Source: Owenia fusiformis (taxonomy: Eukaryota; Annelida; Polychaeta; Sabellida; Oweniidae). From it: a stretch of DNA of 64,000 bases. The position numbers and the translations under genes were made by a program. The notes below the pieces were generated by a model, which searched no databases, was not told where the DNA came from, and saw nothing but the letters and a program-made list of their open reading frames with translations. Below are positions 12,401-22,600 of this stretch, piece after piece (positions within the stretch are counted from its first letter, which is position 1; each line of letters begins with the position of its first letter). The stretch is from assembly GCA_903813345.2 (NCBI GenBank), contig CAIIXF020000011.1, positions 29,506,166 to 29,570,165 of the forward strand. The letters run 5' to 3'.

Positions 12401-14371
12401 ATATATATATATGAAAGGTCTTGAGCAAAGAGCAACACTTTTGACTTTTATGATATTCTTAAAAAAGCTATTGATTTTTTTCCATTAAAAGCAGTGTTTA
12501 TTCACTGTTAATTTGGGTGTAAATTGGTTCCTGGGAAGGATGCATTTTTCAACTCGAGCCTTCCTCGGTTTCTTTTTTTATAAGCTATATTCTATTAAAA
12601 GATTCTGGCTACTTTACTTGAAATGGCTACCTATAACAATGGGGCTACATCATTGTACAAAAGTCAAGACTTGATAACAAAATCAAAATCATGCAAACTC
12701 AAAGACTAAAATATAAGAAATAATATATATCACAATTGTGTTGACGTCATTGATCACTCTTTTCACAAAATGCATTTAAAGCTAGCATTCGTCTAGCTGG
12801 AACCATATCATTTGCATTTAGAGTCTAGACCTTGAATAATCCAAACCTGAATTACAAGTTTTCTGGTATTACATTCCATTAATAAATGATATAGTCAAAT
12901 CACATTAAATCAATGAATATTGTTTTTTAAATGCGTACTTTTTAACACATGTTACTTGTAACATTTTAATTGGGGAGTCATTTGATTAATACTTGAGTAT
13001 AATATGCCTCCTAGTAGACAGAATAACTAAATAGAATTGCTTGTATTTAAATACCTCAGCGATGTATTGATAGACCTGTTAAAACACATTATACACGTGA
13101 TGAAGATAAATGTACATAAAAGTACATGTTTTAACTGTTACAAATATATATTTGCTGCACCTTTATGGTAAATGGTCTTTTGCCTTTGACCATAACTGGA
13201 CTTGACAGTTTGGCCTACTATTATGTGACATTCACATCACATTGACCAGCTGATACCTATAGGGGCCTTAAAATCACAATAATATCAATATAATGACCTA
13301 GTAATTAACTTTGACCTACAAAAGGCAATGAAAACCTCAGTAGTGAATGAATTAGGTCTGAAACTTTTTAATTCAATGAAACAATTCCTAATGCAAGCCA
13401 GAAAATCATTTTGAACTGAACTGTGTCAGAAATAAACTCATGTCTGAGCACTCTTCCAGTTTGTTTGTAGGCTGCAGCACTATAATCCTTGATACAGCAA
13501 TACTTACAAATACAAGGCTTGCCACTGTTTGGTTAAAAATTGTATATCTAGCCTCAATCTAATCTCATAATGCAAACCTATCCAAAATCTTGTTGTAGAA
13601 AGAATCAAAATACAAGGTAATAAGACCAAAACTCGCAATTCAAATTGTGATGTGGAAAAATGGCAAACATTCAGACTTCAAATTTCATGATTACGACATG
13701 ACCATATATAGCGACATGATTCACATCAGGCAGAGTAAATAACACGCAGGGATTTATCTTTGGACAAAGGCCACGATATAGTGGCCATAGAAGAAGGTAA
13801 ATTTCAACCATGGGGCTAATTTCGACGTTGTCTTATATTCTTAAGTCCGCCATGTTTTTTTGAAAAATTTAAATCTCCAATAGGCGAGATCTTAGTTCAA
13901 GATGGCTGACCCTGGAAATTGCAATTGTGAAAATAACCCCATGGTCGAAGTAGCCCGATGACGAATGAATCCTACAAAGTTCGATGCATCTCCCCTATAC
14001 ACAGATTACAAAAGTTCCCTTTTAGAATCCACTTTTCATGTTGAAATACAGAACTCTATCCTATTCTCATGAATTTTGCTGCTGTCGATGTGTCAAGATC
14101 ATATCCTGAACCTCAATCAGAATTTTCAAAAATTGAACTGTTCGACATTCAGACTAAATATTAATCATTTCTTTGCAGATTCATAATTACTAAATATTAA
14201 GAATTCTGTGCCGCATTGACAATTAAGTAGGCTTAAACCAGAAGCTAAAAAGTCGCCTAAAATAAAATCCATCCGCTGATGATAAAATTATTTCGAAAAA
14301 CTTACCGCTTTTAAGTTTGATCCGAAGTATTTAACACATCTGGAGGTTTTACTCAACATATTTATGCTCAT
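3235..14371 (-). CDS. PDHA1: pyruvate dehydrogenase E1 component subunit alpha, mitochondrial
   Basis: TPP-dependent decarboxylase subunit of the mitochondrial pyruvate dehydrogenase complex. Exons, in minus order: 14306-14371, 10328-10432, 9702-9875, 8616-8742, 8031-8122, 7347-7595, 7042-7181, 6725-6833, then alternative last exon 4701-4865 or 3235-3402. All have GT/AG borders and agreeing phases (0,0,0,1,0,0,2,0). The product is 408 or 409 aa, against ~390 in human. The N-terminus, rich in Ser, Lys and Arg, looks like a mitochondrial presequence. The TPP motif GDG (residues ~213-215) to NN (~242-243) is present. The regulatory serines are all kept: MGTSVER (~S250, site 3), YSGHSMSD (~S311, site 1), PGTSYR (~S318, site 2). 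The His two residues before the site-1 motif's GHS in human is Ser here. Introns host a satellite-bearing element, a piggyBac-like MITE, a small MITE and a Transib-like element. Confidence 0.95.
4020..4500. repeat. repeat family C, two copies (about 4020-4135 and 4385-4500)
   Basis: Both copies start with CATTAAC near a CACCTGCCATTT block and end at GGTGACATAATA or the related TATGTCACCAC word. The reverse complements occur at about 26835-26965 and 29300-29430, in GDAP2 introns. Copies are ~120-130 bp with terminal GTCACCAC/GGTGGTGAC words, consistent with a MITE. Family membership is clear; the class is not. Confidence 0.6.
4701..4865 (-). CDS. PDHA1: PDHA alternative terminal exon 9a (promoter-proximal)
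   Basis: Preceded by a CAG acceptor (CTCGCAG on the minus strand), phase 0 with exon 8, open for 54 codons to TAA. It encodes a C-terminal PDHA segment: [26 protein letters not shown], then KDFPIRG, the counterpart of the FEVRG tail in mammalian E1-alpha. A minus-strand AATAAA at about 4323-4328, roughly 375 nt past the stop, could end a short mRNA. It has no frameshift or premature stop, so it is not an obvious pseudoexon. Use of 9a or 9b is mutually exclusive because each carries its own stop. Confidence 0.88.
   Translation of the reverse strand, partial: AVDKQVRKEVDSAVERSRNDPEIELEALYEHVYVDQAKDFPIRGCQSITSGVAQ
4979..6511. mobile_element. satellite-bearing repeat element, copy 1 (PDHA intron 8)
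   Basis: About 1.5 kb. One end carries ACCAGACCAACGGCAACGCC and the other CCTCCGAACTTCGTTCGATG; between them is a tandem array of about seven 133-147 bp units (marker CAGTGTGCCATG near 5246, 5382, 5515, 5662, 5795, 5942 and 6078). Each unit carries AAAATGGC/GCCATTTT inverted words. A (GGAC)n tract lies at about 6446-6468. The same organisation occurs inverted at 42936-44362. Several short reading frames run through the units in parallel; they are products of the repeat, not genes. The transposition class is unknown. Confidence 0.75.
8862..9555. mobile_element. piggyBac-like non-autonomous element, copy 1 (PDHA intron 3)
   Basis: Flanked by TTAA on both sides (8858-8861 and 9556-9559). Inverted ends are CCTTTACCATGCTGCC and GGCAGCACGCTAAAGG. 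TTAA target duplications with a CC..GG end are the piggyBac hallmark. The element is 694 bp and lies in an intron of PDHA. It is almost identical to the copy at 47676-48358, which lacks 11 bp near the left end and otherwise differs at about two positions by eye. Confidence 0.85.
9197..9295 (-). pseudogene. piggyBac-type transposase N-terminal remnant, copy 1
   Basis: A 32-codon frame starting ATGGTGGAC encodes a strongly acidic peptide ([20 protein letters not shown]) and ends in TAG. Downstream on the same strand, another frame reads [12 protein letters not shown]. Acidic N-termini are typical of piggyBac transposases, so this may be the 5' piece of the parent transposase left in a deletion derivative. 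No catalytic region is present. Confidence 0.4.
10068..10239. mobile_element. short MITE with GGGGTTTCA ends, copy 1
   Basis: A 172-bp sequence with inverted ends (GGGGTTTCATTAG and CTAGTGAAACCCCTG), closely related to 57789-57962. The shared core includes TGATTTCCATTAATTTTGCC and AGCCTGTTGTGAGAAATTCT. It lies in PDHA intron 2. The ends resemble hAT-type CAGGGG termini, but no clean 8-bp duplication was found. Confidence 0.65.
11009..12299. mobile_element. Transib-like TIR element with RSS-like CACGGTG heptamer (PDHA intron 1)
   Basis: Perfect 5-bp target duplication ATATT (11004-11008 and 12300-12304). Terminal inverted repeats of 49 bp with one mismatch start CACGGTGTATAACCCAAACG (11009-11057 and 12251-12299). 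Five-bp duplications plus a CACnrTG heptamer are features of Transib, the relative of RAG recombinase. The word GAAACGCTCC or its complement recurs inside (near 11063, 11441, 11471 and 11836) as subterminal repeats. The element is 1291 bp with no recognisable transposase. It may be a new non-autonomous family; the superfamily call is inference. Confidence 0.7.
11087..11569 (+). pseudogene. two short first exons inside the Transib-like element
   Basis: Just inside the left TIR is AAAATGGCGGCT, a good start context, followed by a 10-codon exon (11087-11116) ending at a GTAAGT donor. A pyrimidine-rich TTTTCAG acceptor at 11504-11510 opens a second exon (11511-11569) in the same phase, ending at GTAAAT. 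The joined peptide is [10 protein letters not shown] then [19 protein letters not shown]. No further exon was found before the right TIR. It may be the start of the parental transposase or a captured host 5' end. I do not recognise the peptide. Confidence 0.4.
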
Positions 14372-14484
14372 TTTATAGAAAACTATTCGATGTAACGTCC
14401 CGAATTAGGTTTAATTAAATGAATGGATTACACAAGCTTTACTTTAGGTAAAATAAGTATGCACTAAAAATTTGCCATTTGTCT

Positions 14485-14493
14485 TGACCTTGA
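14485..14493 (-). promoter_or_regulatory. ERR-type response element upstream of PDHA
   Basis: TCAAGGTCA on the minus strand, about 115 bp 5' of the PDHA start codon. This is the full consensus half-site extension bound by estrogen-related receptors, known regulators of mitochondrial energy genes. A TCTCGCGA word lies further upstream at about 14551-14558. The transcription start is not known. Confidence 0.5.
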
Positions 14494-14599
14494 CTTTGTT
14501 ACCCTAGATTTCCGAACGTTCTTCTTTTCATAACTATTTGTTGCAGTGGTCTCGCGAACGAGCAAAACTATTTTAACAATAACTGAATAATATTTGCCG

Positions 14600-15500
14600 A
14601 GGCGATCTCCCGGGGGTTCACTCTGTACATTTGGTATGGCAATGGACCCAAATTTTAGGATCTGGTATGAGAATGTAATTGAGGTATGGCAAATCGGTCA
14701 GATTTTTCCACTGAATGCTACCTCACATTTGCGGTATAGTATTGGTCTACAGGGTGTCCCGAAAGTATGCCCCCCCCCCTAGGCAGACATATACCAATGT
14801 CTCCATAGGATGTGTGATATATCATTTCAAGTAAAGATCATCCAATGTACATTGATCTGCCAAGTATCACGGTTCAACTCACAAATGAGGAAAAAGTTAT
14901 AGGCATTTCAAAATTTAGTGTTTGGTCAAAATTAAAGTCAGTTTTACACCAAAATAATAGTCGGTGTGTCTCCCTAAGCCATGTTAACGGCAGCAGTGTT
15001 TTCCATATATTTTGGCTGTTCCATTTGTCTGCCTCCTATTCAGTATACCCCATGTCCCTCTTTAAACATGCTTCACATTTAATAGGGATTTGGCATTTTG
15101 TAATCCTTATAAACTGATCCTTTTTAAGGTATTCTTTATGATTTACCTTGGAGTATCTACCCGCCCAACTTCCTCTATTAAGAACTCAATATCCATCCTT
15201 TTGTCGACAATAGCACCCATTTCGGTCATCGTTTTTTCCTCATGGATCTGCCTTCTTTTCAGGGCCTTCTTCAGTTTGAATATTAGCTTTTTTTTAGCTT
15301 AATTTGGTATGGCATTGGTCCTATATTTAGACATTTGGTATGGCATTGGTCTAATATCTAGGCATTTGGTATGGCATTGGTCCTACATTTGGACATTTGA
15401 TATGGCTTTGGGGGGTTATTTTGGTTGGTATAGGAGCACATTAAAATTTGGCAGATTGGTATGAGAACATATAGATACTGAGGGATCACCCTAGGACCCT
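14600..15500. repeat. repeat family B copy, interrupted by another element
   Basis: The outer parts carry repeated TTTGGTATGGCATTGGTC words (14628-14750 and 15304-15480) and match 40122-41215, including the closing CCTAGGACCC. At ~14754 a different sequence begins with CAGGGTGTCCCGAAAGTATG, typical of a Tc1/mariner-type terminus, and runs to ~15300. Inside it the minus strand, about 15163-15300, reads LKKALKRRQIHEEK then MDIEFLIEEVGRVDTPR before a stop, a probable decayed transposase tail. No intact gene. Confidence 0.5.
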
Positions 15501-15914
15501 ATCATAAACCTACCCATGATATCAAAATGTGCCATGTGAAACTTTTCAATTGTATTGCAAAAAGTTGATTTTGAAGGATTTATGCTAAAAATATATTGAA
15601 TATATATTCAAATAAAATAACAAAATAATATGTAGCAATGCATAAATCCTAACCTATTTTGCGTCTAAAAATAGAAAATTGGCGAAAAATAAGCAAGAAT
15701 TCGAAATATAAATTGACTCATAGCCTCAGAAAGGTGGTTTAGAGCTAGAGAAAAAGCATTTAATTGAATCCAATGGTCCATAAATATTTAAAAGATGATG
15801 AAAATTTGTTTTCAACCTAGAAAGGTCATCAATATTGCTTTTTGAAAGTTAGCACATTTAGAAAATATTTGTAGAAGAATTTTTTTTATAATTTTTGTAA
15901 AAATATTTTACCAC

Positions 15915-17745
15915 CACAGCGAAAAATGGTGTAATATCCTATAGTTTCCGTACGTATCGCAAATCCCGGATATTTGAGGTATCCTTGAATAACCTAAAAT
16001 ATACCGATACTTCGAACATCCGGAAATATCCTCAAAGGGATATTTTTGGATACTCCAAGTTTCCAACTTTCAACATATCCGATTTAAGGATATTTCAGGA
16101 TAGTTGACTACCCTAGTATCCAGAAATTTTTTTAAGTATCCGGAATATTGATTCCTGGAAATTATGCTAGTACATAAATTATAACGTTCAATTAACAATT
16201 TTAGTGTCATTGAAACATTTGTTTCGCCATATAGAATGTGGAATATCTTGTATGAATTTCTGCAGTGAAACAACATTCTCCTCGTGATATCTTAACTGCT
16301 CAAAATGGCTGCCATCGAAAAACTTGTGTTTGGGAAATTCAGACATATGTAAGACAGGAAATTCATGATGACCGAAGATTACATCGTCAATAAGCTGATC
16401 TTCGAAGAAAAGTTTGCTTCTAAGCATGGAAGATAATATTAAATAAAGTTCCTGGGATATTGTCTAAAATATATCTATTCTTAAATGTTAAGGTTTTAAG
16501 TTATATTCTTTTCAAATTCTATTACTGTTAAATCATATATCTGCTTCATATGGGCTTATGAGCCTTTTGCAGATTATCGACATAGACATAGACACCGATA
16601 CTTCGAATATCCGGAAATATCCTCGAAAGGATATTTTTGGGTACTCCAACTTGTGTTTGTTTGGGAAATTCAATCAACGATTTCATCGACAATAAGCTGC
16701 GCTTCGAAGAAAAGTTTGCTTCTAAGCATGGAGGGTATATTAACGTTTATAACAACTAAAGTAGAAACAACATTTCCTTCATGTCAACTGATTTGTTTCA
16801 ATAATACCATGAATCTGTCGAATTTTAGCTTGTACATTTCGTAGTTTTCTCATTATATCTGGCTTCGGTCGTACTTTCAAGATATAAACGTGAATTCATC
16901 TTGTAGAGAATCTTATGAACTTTACTAGGAAACTTTTGTTTACTACATTTCGATATTCGTAGACACTGAAAATGGCTTTTAAATAAGGTAACAAACACAA
17001 ATATTAGTCGCCATTAAAACATTGCAATCAAACCGGAAGTTTGCTCTCTGACGTCCGCGCGCTATCAATAAATTGAGACGAAATATCGTTACAACTTACA
17101 ACGTTATCAATGCCCCTAATTTAAACATCGAGCATTTTCCTCAAGTCTAAATTCAAATTATTGAACACACAATGATCAGCATGGCAGCCACATCAGTTCC
17201 TAAGTGAAGAAGGACGTCAAGTAGGAGATGTAAAAGTAGCAGAACAGCCTAAGTACATCGATGTGGTCATTGTTATACATCCTTGTGATCAGATGTTTTA
17301 ATGCTTACACCTATCGTACATCTCATTTGTATTGATGATATAATAAACTGTACGTATTTAAATGCGTCATTTCGTGTTTAGTTTGTTAGGTAATATGAAC
17401 GAAAATCTCCTTGCAATCCCGACCGTATTCGTGAATATCCCAAAAATATTACGAACTGTATCCCTAAATATCCCGGAAAATTGTTGAATATTCAGCTATA
17501 TTTGTGAGTATTCGAATCATATATTAGTCATACCCCTAAGAATACGCGAAAAGACGTGATGTATATCAGTAGTATCCAGAACTATGGATATTTCAGGATA
17601 CCAGTGTTCCGTCTCTCACTAATATCCGTGAATCTCCAAAATCGCGATACTTAGAGTATTTGTCACGGATTCTTAAGGATACGTTCCATATCACTATAAT
17701 ATTTCGCAAATATCCAGGCAGGATATTGTATCATTTTTCGCTGTG
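15915..17745. mobile_element. CACTA-like TIR element with GGATATTT subterminal repeats
   Basis: Ends are CACAGCGAAAAATG and its inverted form CATTTTTCGCTGTG, flanked by the 3-bp word CAC on both sides (15912-15914 and 17746-17748). Both terminal regions are dense with short GGATATTT/AAATATCC and ATCCGGAAATATCC words in both orientations, as in subterminal arrays of CACTA/EnSpm elements. The 3-bp duplication alone is weak evidence. Total length is 1831 bp. Confidence 0.55.
16188..16427 (-). pseudogene. unrecognised open frame inside the CACTA-like element
   Basis: A 79-codon frame whose first part reads MLRSKLFFEDQLIDDVIFGH and continues with hydrophilic, coding-like sequence. A second, shorter and diverged copy of its start (MLRSKLLFEAQLIVDE) lies at ~16680-16730, so a segment has been duplicated inside the element. 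It may be an exon of a transposon-encoded protein; no family recognised. Confidence 0.3.
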
Positions 17746-17887
17746 CACCTGAGTGATTCAACGTTTCATCGTGAAATCACAAAATTTTCAAAACACTTTA
17801 CAAGTTCGTATTATTATGTACACTCCCCTCCATAAGTTTGGCAACCTTAATTAGCTCCCCCATTGAACTACGTGTCAAAGCCTCTTT

Positions 17888-18548
17888 ACGAATGAATTTT
17901 TATTTACTTAACCCTTGATGAAAATACTTAAAATATTGATGGAAACGTCACTTGACTTCATTTCCATTACCTCCAAATGTTTCCCAATTTTTTCCTCAAT
18001 TACAAAATGTACAATAGGTCGAAAATTGATGAATTGTAATTGATGACATTGTAAACATAGAAAATTGAATCGTCTAACTTTTTTGTACACTAAGTGTTTG
18101 GTTTACTTGATGAATACTAAAGTTACAGTGCTTCAAAGTCATTTTTTAAAATCATTTTTCGCCTCCTGTGTTATTTCAATGGGAGAGTTTTTTTTAAAAA
18201 AACAATTTTGACTTAAAGACCTATAACTTTGTTGAACTGAAGAAACGTATCAATGTTTGTTTAATAAAGTTAGCAAATTCAATTGCCTACCTCACTTGTA
18301 TTTTTTGCAAGGACTCGGATGGATGGATATTCTGTCATATGGCTTGCGGCAAACCTATCATTTCCCATTGGAATATCGATTTTCAAAAATTCATCAAATT
18401 TATCATCAATTTTCGACCTACTGTACTGTAATTGAGGAAAAAATATAGAAAATTTGTTGGAGGTACTGGAAATAAAGTCAAATTTCGTTTCCATCAATTT
18501 TATAGGTATTTTCATCGCAGGTTAAGTAAATAAAAATTCATATTATTA
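17888..18548. repeat. inverted repeat pair (about 17888-18075 and 18365-18548)
   Basis: The left arm begins ATGAATTTTTATTTACTTAA, and the right arm ends in its complement. Similarity runs through ATTGATGGAAACG and TCGAAAATTGATGAATT for ~180 bp with substitutions. This is probably a TIR element of ~660 bp. No clean target duplication was found. Confidence 0.55.
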
Positions 18549-19043
18549 TGATGATTGCTCGAACTTCTATGTCATCTGTCATATTTTCGTTGACCTGAGT
18601 GTTATTATCTTTTGGCTTTTGTCATTTGATGATAGCTCGTTATCTCCAGTACTCTTGTAGTCCAATAACTGCACTAGATTGATCTCACACAATCATATCA
18701 AACATTAAACAGATATCCCATGACGTTTATTCAGTATGCTTTGAGAGCATTAATTATCAATTTAATTTGGACTTTCCAGACACATGGTCAAAAGCCCATT
18801 TGGATAGGCTATGTGTAGTGTAAGGTAGCCAGCACTGGGCTTGGGATCGGCCCACTGGACTGAAACTACCATTCCGGCGTTAAAGATGTGCGTAAAATAA
18901 GAGCCAACAAAAAAGGAAGGGGCTTATTACAAAGAGCCAAAAGTGCGTCTGTGAAAGAGGTTACAATACCTCTTATTAAGCTTACAGCACCTCTTTGGTC
19001 ATCTGTCTATTGCTACTGTACTTCGGGGCTGAGAATTTGGACA

Positions 19044-19277
19044 ATGGCACTGAGGGGACCCGCCACCATATTTGGTAAAGGACTCCCGGGGACCAGCTGG
19101 CCACCAAAGCAATTTGAAAAGGCCATAGAAGAATACAAAGCAAAACAAGCCCGGAAGAAAGTTGGTAATATAGATGATTGTATAAATGACGAACACGAAG
19201 ACAATGATCTGGGACCTCACCAACAGTTTGGTAAGATTGAAGGTAACACTGGACGAAATATTTATGTTGAGCTTTGA
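19044..19277 (+). CDS. hypothetical 77-residue open frame upstream of GDAP2
   Basis: The first ATG in this frame (ACAATGG) opens 77 codons: GPATIFGKGLPGTSWPPKQF, then a basic/acidic helix (EKAIEEYKAKQARKK) and an acidic tail. The frame is also open for ~150 bp upstream without an ATG, so it could be an internal exon of something larger or a decayed element. The composition looks coding, but no family is recognised. It ends 380 bp before the GDAP2 start codon. Confidence 0.25.
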   Translation: MALRGPATIFGKGLPGTSWPPKQFEKAIEEYKAKQARKKVGNIDDCINDEHEDNDLGPHQQFGKIEGNTGRNIYVEL

Positions 19278-19657
19278 AGAAATACTAAGACTCGCAGTGT
19301 CTGTCACATGACAATCCAATATGGCGAAAGTTCAAATCTAGAAATTTCAGTGTTTTGATTTTTAACTGCCTTTACCTCATTATTAAAGTAATATTACGAT
19401 GAAAACGAAGCAATTATCTTAACCTTCGTTTTCAAGATAAATTTTTTTCATAGATTTTTGATTGAAAATTGTGCAAAAGGCAACTTGATCCATGTGCAAT
19501 GAAATTTCACCAATGAAATTGAAAACCAGGAAGGAGGAAGGAGGAAAAGGCCTATTGGAGAAGGAAAAGTAGATCTGATTCAAAACACTATACAGCCATT
19601 TTAGATACTGAAATAATCTCAACGTACGATAGTACATTTCCATGACAAAACTGTAAA

Positions 19658-22600
19658 ATGGATCCCCTTGGTTCTAATTTAGAAACTGTAGATATTGCCA
19701 CACTGACTCGCTGGGATTCAACAGAAGTTGAAGACTATGATATTCAGATTGACAGCCCAGAGGGCCAGAGGGAGAGTGATTTCAAATTAAATAATGAACT
19801 GAACAGAAAAATAATTTTATGGTAAGTTTTTTGAAATATCAGATGTGGGTTACAGGTTTACCTAGTATGTATCCAACAGACTGACTAGAAGTCAGTCTGT
19901 TATGATGTACTACTTTCCTGTGGAAATTGCAGTGAATTTTTTTGCACAAAATTATCAATTAGAGGAACCATTTCTTCAATAATATAAACATTACAAAATT
20001 TCAATAAAATAGTAAGGTACAATTAAATGCAATAAAAAGTAACACAGCATATTGTAAAGTGGAAATAAAGCTAGTTGAAGTAACAAATGTGCAAATTAAT
20101 TTTACCAACCGGCCATTTTGAATAGCACTTCCTATGTAAACAAATAATTCATATTACCAAACTTTAACATAGGTGCCTTATAGTCTGAATATAATTTAGA
20201 CTAAATAGGATATAGTCTACAGGTTTACCTATGTCAAAGGCTGCTGGCAGATTCTAATATTCAGCCTTAGGTCCCCAAATATCATCCGTCTAGTATTCGT
20301 GACATCTAAATCTGAAAAACTGAATTCAGCGGCTTACTTTCTATCTCCAAATGTTCCTAACATCAATGGCCTTTCCGTTGAAACTATGGAAGGTTTCTGA
20401 AACCATCTGCAAAGAGGCACCAGGGCCTGAAATCATCTGCAAAGAGGCACCTGAAACCTTCCATAGTTTCACCGGAAAAATTACTGATTATATGTACAGA
20501 GGCACCTGAAGTTAGTGTAATGACCTTCGATACCAAGTCGCTACTACAGTCTCAGCTGTAGTGGCTAGCCCTTATGGCTCAGGGGTAGAGCGTCTGACTC
20601 GAGAGCGGAAGGTCCTGGGTTTGATTCCCGTACGGGGCATTGAATTTAGCACATATTATATGCGTGTAAAAGCTGAATATCAGAATCAGTCGGCAGCCTT
20701 TGACATAGGTAAGGTAAGCATAGGCATAGCCAGGAGGGGGTGCGAGGGTGACTAAAAATCTGATTTTTTTTACGATCGCACCCCCCTCACTGAAAGTTAG
20801 CTACGCCCCTGGTTAGATAACAATATACTTGTAAATCTAATTGGAAAGCATTTTATGTAAGTATGAAGATTTGTGTGTTATGTGTATATCCTTACTTTTT
20901 TCCTGAAAGGTTTATAAAAACATAGAAACATATCCTGTGAGGTTGGATGTGATTGAACCAATTACCTCTCACTTCTGCGGGGCTCTATCACTGAGCTACA
21001 GGACTTCATGTAGCTGACTTGTAGAATGCAGCCATTTCTTACATACACACATACACCTACATGTTGTACTATAGTACTTTTATCAGATCATTTATAGCCC
21101 TAGTAGAATTCTTATTTTTATAAATGCCAAAGTGGCTTATAATGTTATTCAACAAAGCCACCCATATGTACTATTATTGTTGTTTGATTTATGGAAATAA
21201 AGTTGAAAAAAATACAAATCTGGTCTGGAAAGGATCTGTGTTGCATCTAGTGGTAGGGGAACATACTAAGTCTCAGCTTTGACACATGTTAAACCCTCTT
21301 GATATAATCAGAATATTACAGTATCCTTGTATAAGGAAGGTGCCTTGTTGTTGCTCTGATGAGTACATCTCACTACAAAACATTGAATGCAGGTACAGCA
21401 TCATGTACACCTAGCCACAAATTTCTCTGAAAGCCTATGACCTAGCTCTCGAAAACAATACCAATCTAGTTTGACTTTTATAGGTCAGGAGACTTGGCAA
21501 GGCTGAACACAGAAGCTATTGTGAACTCAACTAATGAGGGTCTGAATGACAAGAATATACTGAGTGAGAGAATCTTTAGATTTGCAGGATCTGGACTTCA
21601 AAAGGAAATTCGCACAAACATTAAATGTGAGTTTTAATCTAATTGTAATGCCTTCTACATTGTTCTAAGTAAATGGATTTGCAAATTCGAATTTCTTAAA
21701 CAATCTAAACTCTTGTTGTTTTTCTACAATGCTTTTCCAAATCAAAAAGCAATCTCAAAAATTTGGAAGTGGAAAATGAAATTTAACAAAAGAATTTGAT
21801 TTCTTCACTTTCTAGTTTGTTGTATAAAAATAATTTCTAATCTTGATCTATTGATAGACAGAACGATATCCTTCGAATATTTGAATCACGATCTGTCACA
21901 GAACATTGATTTTTGATCAATGACTTTTGGAGTTTGAGATATCCTTGGCTTACTTTCCATGCATGTCTCTTACTTCATGAACGGAACGGAAAACATCTGT
22001 ACAAGTGTCAAATGGGGCAGACCCGTAGCCAGGGGGGAGGGTTTGATGGGTTCCCCCCTCCGGCCAGGTTTTCACTATTCTGAGCTTTTTAAGTGATTTT
22101 GGCCATTTTTGGACCAAAATTGTCAAAAGTGATTTTTTCAAAAAGTGAACCCCCTCTTGGCGGGCCTTTGGAGTGTATTCAAGTATTGTATCATAATATA
22201 TCTTATCTGTTAATAGCTTTTTTAAAATTGACATGTGATTTGTGTTGAGGGCAATGAACTCTTCTGATATTGATAAGTGGTCACAAAATCAAATGCAAAA
22301 AGTTCAAGTTCATGGTTGAGACAAAGAGCTACATGTAGAAGGGGAGCAATCAGGTTTCTGTAATCTGTTTCATGGATTATGAAAAGCTGTCATATTCATG
22401 AATTTATCATAAAATGATATTTATTCAATATTAAATTAATGTTTCATGAGTTCCATGATGGAGAATATTATTATGGCATTTGCATGAGTAATGCAATTTT
22501 TATAATGTGATATTCAAACATTCTTCAGGCTTTGTATAAAAAACCTCTTATCTCATACCCATCTACCCACGTACGTGGGACATGATACAGTATTTGAAGG

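Noticed and set aside
18888-19277. 129-codon gene starting at 18888
   Set aside because: The frame opens on GTG, not ATG; the first ATG is at 19044. Only the shorter frame is reported, with low confidence.
20568-20639. Functional tRNA gene
   Set aside because: Length and A/B boxes fit, but the acceptor and anticodon stems mispair, and the following sequence recurs elsewhere as a SINE body.
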